Assembly (NCBI GenBank): GCA_045648445.1
Contig: JAZRNY010000022.1
Span: 135,376 to 199,375 of the forward strand
Length of the DNA stretch: 64,000 nt
Direction: 5' to 3'
Source: SIG607 sp045648445
GTDB lineage: Bacteria; Bacillota; Clostridia; Oscillospirales; Acutalibacteraceae
Shown: one piece after another, positions 33,038 to 41,400 of the stretch
Layout of the letters: every line of letters starts with the position of its first letter
Numbering within the stretch: the stretch's first letter is position 1
Position numbers and translations under genes: made by a program
Notes under the pieces: model-generated
Seen by the model: only the letters and a program-made list of their open reading frames with translations
What the model was told of the DNA's origin: nothing
The model's database searches: none

Positions 33038-33109
33038 TTAATTGGTTGCTTTTATTATATAAATAATGTATAATGTCAAATATAGACTATTATTAATTGA
33101 GGTGTTAAA

Positions 33110-34669
33110 GTGATTAAAAAAGTTTTGGCAGTTATTCTTTTCGTTTGCATTATCTCAACCTGTTTTAGTGTTGGAGCGCAAAATGAAGTTTCGGTTACTA
33201 TTGGTTTTGATAGTGAAACTGTTGAAGTAGGCGCCCGAACAGCCCTTAAAATTACAGTCAACGGTAACGTTAAAAAAGTATCGGCGAGAATAGACAGTAA
33301 CGTTACTTCTATTGATTTTAGCGCGGACGGTTTGGATTTTGACAGTGTTAACTATGGTTACACCATAACCTTTGTTCCAACAAGTGAATCTCATATTATT
33401 TACTGTACCGTAAATAGCGTAGGAGCCTTGCAACTTACCTTAAAAGATATTGTTTGTGAAACCGATGGAGAAAGCGTAAAACTTGATAATGTTACTGCAA
33501 ATCTAAACGTAATTCCCAAATATACTTACATATATACTAAGGACGACCTTAATAACATACGTAATGATTTAAATGGCGCTTATCTTCTTATGAATGACAT
33601 TGAATTTTCTCCGGAAGATTTTGAAGAGGGCGGCGATTTTTATAACGACGGCTACGGTTGGAAACCGATAGGCGCCGTTGTTAGAGATAAAGAATGTTTT
33701 AATGGTGAATTTAACGGTAACGGATATACCATTTCCGGCCTTACAATAAATAAAGCCTATTATAACTATTGCGGTCTTTTTGGTGTAAACCACGGCAAAG
33801 TAACTTCGCTTCGCGTAACTGATGCCTATATTGACGGCAGAATAGGTATAAATATGTCGGTGCCTTCCTATACGCCCGACAAAGACGGCGATATTGACTA
33901 TGAAGATAAAGAAGTATGGACTCCGCCCGATGACAGTATAACCGAAGAAAGTCTTAATAATTATGACCGTACCGGAGAATCTACTGCAAATTTAGGAATT
34001 ATTTGCGGATTGAATTTGGGTTCTATAACCGATTGTTTCGTTTCGGGTGAAATAAGGGGTAACAACGTTGCCGGCGGTATAGCAGGCAGAAGTAACAATA
34101 AAGTAACGGGTTGCGCAGCAGTAGTTGCCATAAAAGACCTTTCTATTGCGGGTGGCATAGTAGGTGTCGGCGGCAGTTATTCTAACATTACCGACTGCGT
34201 AAGTGAAGGAACCATAGAAGCAACTCTTTCTGGTGGTATTTTGGGAACCGCTTCGGGTAAGGTTACCAGGGTGTATTCTCTTTGTAGCGGCAATAATCTT
34301 TTGGCTTGTTTCGGCAAATCCTCAAATCTTACGGTAAACGGTGCCTATGCTTTTGGTGAACAAAGAACTGACGGTGTCAGCCAAATAAAACCTTTAAGTG
34401 AATTAAGCGCGTTTCGTTTCGACGGCGGAAATTGGACCTACGGTGCTAAAAAACATTATCCGACCGCCCTTGCTGATTTAATAAAAACGGCGGTTCCCGG
34501 AGATATGAATTTTGATGGCAAGGTGGACGCTGTGGATTTGGCGCAATTAAAACTGTATTTAGCTGGGCTGTTTGAAACCGATAGTACGTCAGGTGATATG
34601 GATCTCGATGGTAATGTAAATGCAGTGGATTTGGCACTTTTAAAATTGTTCCTTGCCGGTCTGTATTGA
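33110..34669 (+). CDS. secreted GLUG-repeat protein with C-terminal dockerin
   Basis: The 519-residue protein has a signal peptide (about 1-24), a beta-rich N-terminal domain (about 25-140), a long middle with GLUG-type repeats (GEFNGNGYTISGLTI, YCGLFGVNHGKV, GGIAGRSNNKVTGC, GGILGTASGKV) likely to form a beta-helix, and a dockerin (about 463-519) with loops DMNFDGKVDAVD and DMDLDGNVNAVD. GLUG regions occur in adhesins and peptidases; no catalytic domain is seen. It is the likely cargo of the cohesin proteins nearby. The start is GTG after GAGGTG. Confidence 0.85.
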   Translation: MIKKVLAVILFVCIISTCFSVGAQNEVSVTIGFDSETVEVGARTALKITVNGNVKKVSARIDSNVTSIDFSADGLDFDSVNYGYTITFVPTSESHIIYCTVNSVGALQLTLKDIVCETDGESVKLDNVTANLNVIPKYTYIYTKDDLNNIRNDLNGAYLLMNDIEFSPEDFEEGGDFYNDGYGWKPIGAVVRDKECFNGEFNGNGYTISGLTINKAYYNYCGLFGVNHGKVTSLRVTDAYIDGRIGINMSVPSYTPDKDGDIDYEDKEVWTPPDDSITEESLNNYDRTGESTANLGIICGLNLGSITDCFVSGEIRGNNVAGGIAGRSNNKVTGCAAVVAIKDLSIAGGIVGVGGSYSNITDCVSEGTIEATLSGGILGTASGKVTRVYSLCSGNNLLACFGKSSNLTVNGAYAFGEQRTDGVSQIKPLSELSAFRFDGGNWTYGAKKHYPTALADLIKTAVPGDMNFDGKVDAVDLAQLKLYLAGLFETDSTSGDMDLDGNVNAVDLALLKLFLAGLY

Positions 34670-34750
34670 CCTAAGATTACGTTTTTTTGAAAATTTTGGC
34701 ATATTACCTCGCAAAATTTTAAAAAATTTGTATGATTTATCAAAAAAGAG

Positions 34751-34779
34751 TTGACATTGCATTTCATATTGTTTATAAT
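34751..34779 (+). promoter_or_regulatory. strong promoter of the wall-anchored protein gene
   Basis: A perfect TTGACA is followed after 17 bases by a perfect TATAAT. With the codon choice of the gene this suggests high expression. Confidence 0.75.
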
Positions 34780-34808
34780 ATACTCAAGTAATTGTCCGTA
34801 GGGATATT

Positions 34809-34838
34809 ATGAAATTTTACAGAAAAGGAAAAAGGTGA
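34809..34838 (+). CDS. possible upstream open reading frame, 9 codons
   Basis: ATG at 34809 with AGGGA just upstream encodes MKFYRKGKR. Its TGA stop lies inside the GGTGAT ribosome site of the next gene. It could couple translation, or be chance. Confidence 0.3.
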   Translation: MKFYRKGKR

Positions 34839-34843
34839 TTCAA

Positions 34844-36730
34844 ATGAAAAAGAATCTTTTGGCTATAGTTCTTTCCGTTGTAATGCTTGCACTTTTAATG
34901 ATGCCTGTGCTCGTAAGCAGCGCTGAAGAGAATTATGATGCTAAAATAGGTTTGAGCGATCAAATCTCAATCGCAACCATTAAAAATGTTAAATATCTTT
35001 CTATTCCTGTAGAAATCGAAAACAACACTGAACTTGTTGTTGCTCGTTACTATGTTATTAGCAAAGACGGTCTTGGCTGTTTCAGTTTCCAAGGCGGAGA
35101 CTTCAAGGGCTCTTACGAAGATGATTTCGGCAATGTTAAAGAAATAGCATTCGAACCTGACGTTAATAACACAGAAGCAGCTGATAGATTAAAGATTTTA
35201 CAGACTGCTAGCACCAACCAGTATGGTATCACCACAAAAGCAGGTACTCTTGGTTATGCTTACTTTGTAGCACCTACCGCAGTTGGTACTTACACTTTTG
35301 AAATTGAAGTTATCGACGGTGCACACTTCAAGAGAGCTGACGCTTCCTCTATCGAAGCAAGTCCTGCTTCAATCGGTTATACAACCAAAACCGTTACCTA
35401 CACTGTAGAATGCGAAAGCCACACCAAAGGCGAAGCAGAAGTAACTGTACCCGCTACTTGTACCGAAAAGGGCGAAGAAGTTTACAAATGTACCGCTTGT
35501 GGTAAGGTTCTTGAAACCAAAGAAGTTGCTGCTCTCGATCATGATTGGGATGAAGGCGTTACTGCTGAAGACGTTGCTTGCGGTAACACTGCAGACGTAA
35601 CCTACACCTGTAAGCGTGAAGGCTGCGGCGAAACCAAGGATGAGACCGGCGCTAAAGTTGAACACAATTGGGTTGAAGATGAAGAAGCATACGAAGCACC
35701 TAAGTGCGAAGTTAAGGGTAAAAAGCACTTCAACTGTTCTAATCCTAACTGTACTGTTAAGACCAAGACTGAAGATGTAGATGCTCTTGAACACGTTTGG
35801 GATAACGGTGTAGCAGACGCTTCTAAAGTTTGCGGCGAAACTGCTGACGTAACTTACACTTGCGAACTTTGCGGAAAAACCAGAATTGAAACCGGCGCTA
35901 CCATCGAACACGACTGGAAACTTGACGCTGATAAGAGCGTAGCACCTGTATGTGGCACTGCTGGTAAGAACGTATACGTTTGCCAGAGAGATAACTGCCC
36001 CAAAGGCGAAAAAGAAGAAGCAGTTGCTGCTCTTGAACACATTTGGGTAGAAGATATAGAAGCATACGAAGCACCTAAGTGCGAAGTTAAGGGTAAGAAA
36101 CACTTCAACTGCGAACAGAAAAACTGTCCTGAAGGCACCAAGACTGAAGAAGTAGAAGCACTTGAACACGTATTCGAAGGCGCTAAGGTAGTCGTTACCA
36201 AGCCTACCGCTGATGCTGAAGGTCTTTACACTATCGCTTGCGTACGTGAGTGCGGCAAAGTTGAAGAACACAAGATTGCTAAACTTGACAAAGTTGTAGA
36301 AAACGACGGTCTCTATTTCGAATCCGAAGATGCTACACTTCCTGAAGATATCACTATCGCTCCTACCGGTGACGATAAAGAAGAAAACGGTAAAGTTCAA
36401 ATCGGCTTCACCTTCGATTCTGAATATGCTGATCTTTCCGGCGAAGTAGTATTCGGTATGGATACTAAGGAATTGGCTGCTCAGGGCTTCAAGAACTTCG
36501 CTATCTATACTAAGGATGCTGAAGGCAATCTCGTTAAGGTTGAAACCGAAATCAAAGACGGTAAACTTACCTTCACTGCTGATCTTGAAGCAGATTACAT
36601 CTTTGAAGCAGAAATCGTTAAGACTTCTCCTGAAACCGGCGATACTTCCAACGTTGTAGTATTTGCTGTAGTTGCTCTTATGGCTGTTGCTGCTCTCGTA
36701 GTAGTTAGCAAAAAGAGATTTGCTCTTTAA
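34844..36730 (+). CDS. sortase-anchored surface protein with cohesin-like domain and CxxC repeats
   Basis: The 628-residue protein has a signal peptide (about 1-27), an N-terminal beta domain that resembles a cohesin (about 30-188), six to seven ribbon-like repeats with paired cysteines (YKCTACGK, YTCKREGCGE, FNCSNPNC, YTCELCGK, YVCQRDNC), a beta domain (about 490-590) and a C-terminal sorting signal. The signal is SPETG, then a hydrophobic stretch (VVVFAVVALMAVAALVVV) and KKR. SPxTG is a variant of LPxTG seen in gut clostridia. No sortase is in the window. GGTGAT precedes the ATG at 34844. Codon choice is that of a highly expressed gene. It could hold dockerin proteins at the wall. Confidence 0.8.
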   Translation: MKKNLLAIVLSVVMLALLMMPVLVSSAEENYDAKIGLSDQISIATIKNVKYLSIPVEIENNTELVVARYYVISKDGLGCFSFQGGDFKGSYEDDFGNVKEIAFEPDVNNTEAADRLKILQTASTNQYGITTKAGTLGYAYFVAPTAVGTYTFEIEVIDGAHFKRADASSIEASPASIGYTTKTVTYTVECESHTKGEAEVTVPATCTEKGEEVYKCTACGKVLETKEVAALDHDWDEGVTAEDVACGNTADVTYTCKREGCGETKDETGAKVEHNWVEDEEAYEAPKCEVKGKKHFNCSNPNCTVKTKTEDVDALEHVWDNGVADASKVCGETADVTYTCELCGKTRIETGATIEHDWKLDADKSVAPVCGTAGKNVYVCQRDNCPKGEKEEAVAALEHIWVEDIEAYEAPKCEVKGKKHFNCEQKNCPEGTKTEEVEALEHVFEGAKVVVTKPTADAEGLYTIACVRECGKVEEHKIAKLDKVVENDGLYFESEDATLPEDITIAPTGDDKEENGKVQIGFTFDSEYADLSGEVVFGMDTKELAAQGFKNFAIYTKDAEGNLVKVETEIKDGKLTFTADLEADYIFEAEIVKTSPETGDTSNVVVFAVVALMAVAALVVVSKKRFAL

Positions 36731-36752
36731 TTAATTAGTTCTCACTAATTGT

Positions 36753-36783
36753 GCGTCGGCGGAAACCCGCCGACGCTTTTTTT
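36753..36783 (+). terminator. intrinsic terminator
   Basis: GCGTCGGCGG and CCGCCGACGC form a 10-bp stem followed by seven T. Confidence 0.92.
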
Positions 36784-36798
36784 GAAAGGTAGTTTATT

Positions 36799-37596
36799 AT
36801 GAAAAAACTTATTTCAATATTACTTGCTTTAATATGTTGCCTTACGATTTGTTCTATGCACGTTTTCGCAGATGAAAATCAAGGCGTTTTAAAGGCAGAC
36901 AGGGTTACCGCAAAAGCAGGGGATGAAATAACAATTCCCGTTTCTTTGGTTGATCATAAGGGAGTTTGTATAATTGGCGTCAACGTTAAATACGATTCAC
37001 AAGTTTTGGAAATTACAGATGTTATATCATCTGCAACCGATAGTTTCGGCTATACAGTAAATGCTAAAACTGCAGGTGCGGTAATAGTGTTGATGGATAG
37101 CAAAAATCTTAGTAATGTTGATGGCGACATTAAATTGTTTGAGTTAAAATTCAAGGTCAAAGATGATGCCCCGGCCGGCAGAACACTTGTCAGAGTGTTG
37201 TGTGAAGACGGAATGGCAACATATTTTGATGGTACGGGCGAGCAAATTACTCCCGTTGCGTTTACTCCCGATACCTCTACAGGCGCTGTAACCGTTCTTT
37301 GCGCCGAACACAAATTTTCCGATGAAAAAATTGATGGTGTTTACAAGTGCGAAAATTGCGGAGCCGTAAAAGAGGAAGACGGAAACGTTTCGGTTGATGA
37401 AAATCAAGGTTTACCCGAAATCGACCTTCAAAATCAACCTGAGGACTCGACTACTGCAAACTCCGATGACACTGCTGATAATGACAGTGGCGATAAACCT
37501 AAAGTAAAGTTTATATATTTTGTTCCGCTGATTGGGGCGCTGGTTATTATTGGCGGTACTTTGGTCTTTGTATTAATAAAACGTAAGAATAAATAA
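36799..37596 (+). CDS. membrane-anchored cohesin protein
   Basis: The 265-residue protein has a signal peptide (about 1-25), one cohesin domain (about 30-165; ADRVTAKAGDEITIPVSLVD, INVKYDSQVLEITDV-like, FELKFKVKDDAPAG), a single ribbon repeat (YKCENCG), an acidic Asp/Ser/Thr linker and a C-terminal span followed by KRKNK. The cohesin match is the clearest in the window. The layout is that of a single-cohesin surface anchor (compare OlpA-type proteins), but held by a membrane span in place of SLH domains. Confidence 0.87.
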   Translation: MKKLISILLALICCLTICSMHVFADENQGVLKADRVTAKAGDEITIPVSLVDHKGVCIIGVNVKYDSQVLEITDVISSATDSFGYTVNAKTAGAVIVLMDSKNLSNVDGDIKLFELKFKVKDDAPAGRTLVRVLCEDGMATYFDGTGEQITPVAFTPDTSTGAVTVLCAEHKFSDEKIDGVYKCENCGAVKEEDGNVSVDENQGLPEIDLQNQPEDSTTANSDDTADNDSGDKPKVKFIYFVPLIGALVIIGGTLVFVLIKRKNK

Positions 37597-37602
37597 TTTT
37601 AA

Positions 37603-37850
37603 AAGCATTGGGTAGGCGTCGTACCCGTAAGGATACAACGCCAGTTTTATTCGCCTTTGGCGAGTGTTATTGCTTCGCAGTTATATTTGGGCTTAGCCCA
37701 AGTGATATTGCCTTCGGCAGTTTTAGGGGCGAATAAAATACAACTGAAACCGAAAGGTTTCAATAACACTTTTGATTTATCAAAAATATCACTCCGACGA
37801 TAGTCGGAATATAACTTGAATAAAATGGACAACCATAGTACAATCAATTT
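37603..37850. repeat. string of short hairpins joined by AGTKATATT-like linkers
   Basis: At least seven small palindromes follow one another: GGCGTCGTACC, CGCCTTTGGCG, GCTTCGC, GGGCTTAGCCC, GCCTTCGGC, GAAACCGAAAGGTTTC and CCGACGATAGTCGG. They are separated by AGTGTTATT, AGTTATATT, AGTGATATT, AATAACACT or AATATCACT. The family recurs at 32.1, 51.5, 60.7 and probably 63.9 kb. It fills the gap between the cohesin anchor gene and the next small gene. Confidence 0.75.
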
Positions 37851-37864
37851 AAGAGGTGATTCTA

Positions 37865-38224
37865 ATGAAACAAACTCAAAATAACTCTCCAGAATGGTAT
37901 TGGACACGCGGGCTTCACGATGCCAATATTATTTCAGCAACAAAAAAAGAGTCTGATTGGAATCCGACAGACAATTGCCTAATATTAAAAATTGATTGCG
38001 ATGGTGCTTTGTTTGAAGCAGATATTACAGAAATCCGTTTTTATAATTTTAAAATTAAGGCGAATGATTTTGATATAAGTTTACTAAATGGTGGTTGGTG
38101 GTTATCAGATGAAATTGTAACGAAAGGCGACAACTATTTATTGGATTTAAAATTTGATACTGCTAAATGTAAAACAAAACATTTAGAAATTTCATTTAGA
38201 CTAGCAGAGGTTATTAGAGAATAA
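37865..38224 (+). CDS. small cytoplasmic protein of unknown function
   Basis: This 119-residue protein lacks a signal peptide or membrane span. It has three to four Trp in the N-terminal third (PEWYWTRGLHDANI, SDWNP) and alternating strand-like segments. The start GLHDANI recalls a group of small orphan or immunity-like proteins in Firmicutes, but I cannot name it. Its base composition is more AT-rich than its neighbours and repeats lie on both sides, which fits transfer. GAGGTGAT precedes the ATG at 37865. Confidence 0.75.
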   Translation: MKQTQNNSPEWYWTRGLHDANIISATKKESDWNPTDNCLILKIDCDGALFEADITEIRFYNFKIKANDFDISLLNGGWWLSDEIVTKGDNYLLDLKFDTAKCKTKHLEISFRLAEVIRE

Positions 38225-38254
38225 AATATATGTTAGATGGGTAAAAGGGTTTTA

Positions 38255-38373
38255 GATTCTCCTGAAGTTTGGAAAATGTGCCGTACATTTTCCCTGCTTG
38301 TTACAGTATAATACAAAATAAAAAAAGAAGCACGAAGTTTTCGTGCTTCTTTTTTACTGTCCTTTAGCGTACG
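38255..38373 (-). repeat. intergenic repeat with terminator and GGACAGT core (copy 1)
   Basis: On the minus strand CGTACGCTAAAGGACAGT is followed by a terminator hairpin (38321-38355, AAGAAGCACGAA paired with TTCGTGCTTCTT), then GTAACAAGCAGGG, a GGAAAATGTGCC hairpin and AGGAGAATC. The same order is found at 51545-51665. The hairpin has A and T runs on both sides, so it terminates in both directions. Confidence 0.7.
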
Positions 38374-38477
38374 GCTATTAACCAATGCTTTTTTGTTTTA
38401 ACTTTTTTCTTGCTTTTATATGCAAAATATGATAACATTACAATGTATAGATATATTTATGAAAAGGATGCAAAGTT

Positions 38478-41400
38478 ATGAGTGAAGTAGTATCATTGGT
38501 TGCAAATAAGTATTTAAAGAGAGTGGTGGCTATAACGCTGACTCTCCTTTTGGTGATGTCAATTGTAGTTATTCCAAAGGGGATTAGCGTTAGCGCAACA
38601 GGCCTTAATGAACGTGTATTTACTTTTGAAAAGGACAGCGGTTCCGTATACGGTCAAGGCGCAACGGTTAAAGATAGCAATAACACAGACCGCGCCGTGT
38701 CAGGTGTAGGTTTTACTAACATGCAAACTATAGACAATGGTCTATTAAGCCTTACCGATACCAGAAAAGCGCGTACGGCACGTGATACATACTTTGTTTT
38801 CAATGATAATAACGGTCTTTATGAACTTGAAGCAAGTATGTCCTATGAAATTTCTTTGCGTTTCAAGGTTGTTTCAAAACAGGTTTCTTTTGATTATAAC
38901 GGCGTGTCCTATCCCGTTAGCAGTCAGAAGACTATGGTTAAATTGATATACGGTTCGAAAACCAAAACCGAAATTGGCGATATTGCCCTTATAACAACAG
39001 GCGGAACTACCTTTACGCGTACCGACGCTGACGGTAACACCGTTAATTTGCCCGTTGGTCAGTGGCATGAACTTTCCTTTTCATTTACCGCCCCTGCAAG
39101 TTTTGCCGACGGTGAAAACTTTGTGGGACTTAGCGCTAAAACCTTTAACGGCGTGGATATTCAGTTTGACGATGTAACTATTTGCCGTATTTCTTCAATT
39201 ACTTTGGTAACTTCAAAAGGAACGCTTGAAAACAAAAAATATCTTACCAAAATAGGTGATAAATTAAATCTTCCCAATCCTAAAATTAATATTTTCGGCA
39301 CCGATTTTTCGGGTTGGTACCTCGACGAAAAATGCACAATTCCCTTTACTGATGAATACGTTACCGCTGAAAATTGCAATAAAACACTATATGCAGGTTT
39401 TTCTGACGAAATATTCGGCTTCGAGAGTTTCACACAGGGCGCACAGTTCAGTGCCCCCGGCAGTTACTTCTTCAGCCTTGTGGAAAATCCCGAAGAGGCA
39501 TACAGCGGCAGAAATTATCTGCACTACCACTTTACTGATGAGTACTGGAACGAGCAGTATGGTAGCACAACCAGTATTCAAAAAGATAGAAGAGAATCAA
39601 GTGAAAATAACATAAGTGTTAAAAAGATTAAAGCCTCTACTAGTTACATTGTTTCCTTTAAATACCGTTTGCTCGAAGGTTCAGGTGATTTAGACGTAAC
39701 TGTGGGGTCAGCGGGTTATAATATCTGGTGGCCAGGCTCTTTTATTACTTACACTGAAAAGAAAACCATGATTAACGATAATTCGGGTGAATGGCAGAAT
39801 TACAGAGCAGCATTCACTACTCCGGATAACTTTACTACAGGCGAAAATGGAGAATATACAAGCGATTATTTATATATTATGATTTATGCCGCAAAAGGCG
39901 TATATACCGAGGCATATATTGATGATATAGTTGTTAAAGAAGTTAAGGGCGAAACCCAAATTAAACTTGACGCTAACGGCGGTAATTTTGAAGACGGCAA
40001 AACTTCTATGACCGTAACTCGCGAAATAGGCGATACTTTGTCCGATTTACCCTTGCCTATAAAAAATGACTACAGTTTTGACGGTTGGGCATACGATAAA
40101 GACGGCGTAAATATGGTAAACACAAAAACTGTTGATGCCGACGTATTTTATAACACCCTTTATGCCGTTTGGTCAAGAAATATGAGTTTTGAGGGTTATA
40201 ATTATGACCTTAACAGCGAAAACCGCAATAACTATATAAGTGATACTGTAGATATAGTTAAAGAAAACGCTAAGCGTGGTTTTTACTCTGCAAAACTTAC
40301 CGCTAACGGCGATGCTCAAAACGTTATCGCCATGAACCCCATTAACAATAAAACACGTTATCTTGTTACCTTCTATTATGACCTTAAATCTGCAACGAAC
40401 GATATAAACGTTCAGTTTGCTACAATGGGTTATAATATAAACGATAATAGCGAAGCCAAAAAGTATGATGCTTCCTTTACTATTAGTAAAGACGATGCAG
40501 GTAAAGGCTATAAAATGGGTGCCGTTATCATTGATACCGATTTCTTAAAACCCGATGCAAACCGCCTTGCAATGCTTACTAGTGGTACAAATGGCGATTA
40601 TACGGTTTATTTTGACTGTATTGAACTTACCGTTCTTACGGAAAGTGAAGGCTACGTAATTTTAGCGGATACTCTTACAGGTGACTATACAGTAGTTTTA
40701 GGCGAAATAGGCAAAACGGTTAAACCCGAAACAATAACTAATGACAGCGATAAGTTTATGGGTTGGTACAGCGACAGTCAGTTAACCAATCTTTATAAAA
40801 ACGAATTTACCTATTCTTATGATTTTAACGTAATTTACGCTGACTTTATTGCAGGTGAAAAATACGATAACTATACCGTTAACGGAACAAACACCTCTAT
40901 ATATAAAGAAAAAACCAACAATTACTTAAAATTTATTAAAACAGCAACCGAAAAAATTGCTGATACCCAAGCAGGTAAACGTTACGGTGTTGAATTTACC
41001 TATCGTACAGATGCAATAACTGCCGATACCACTGTTACCGTAGGGAATTCTTCCTTTAGCGTGGCAGTTTCCGAATTGGGCAAGAGTTGGGCAAAACGCT
41101 ATATGGTTATTACCGCAGATTCCAATACTTTAAATTTAAGAGTTGACGGAAATGACGATTTTATTTTCGGTATTGATAATTTAATCGTTTACGAAATAAC
41201 CGATAAAATGTCGGTAATTACCTTTGACCAAAACGATGATTACGGTCAAGATGTTGTGCGCGTTGGCGTAAAAGGTGTTGAAATTGTTATGCCAAAAGTT
41301 TCAAACGTAGGAAATTACGTTTTCTATGGTTGGTATAACGAAGCGAACCTTAAAACAGCGTTTGTTTCAAAGGTTTATCCCGAAAATGATGTTACCCTTT

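Noticed and set aside
35369..36400. 343-residue open frame on the minus strand across the wall-anchored gene
   Set aside because: The biased codons of the highly expressed plus-strand gene leave few stops on the other strand; Phe and Ser are in gross excess.
38255..38373. Small minus-strand gene reading RTLKDSKKEARK
   Set aside because: The frame runs through a terminator hairpin, has no start with a ribosome site, and the second copy shows the DNA, not the protein, is kept.
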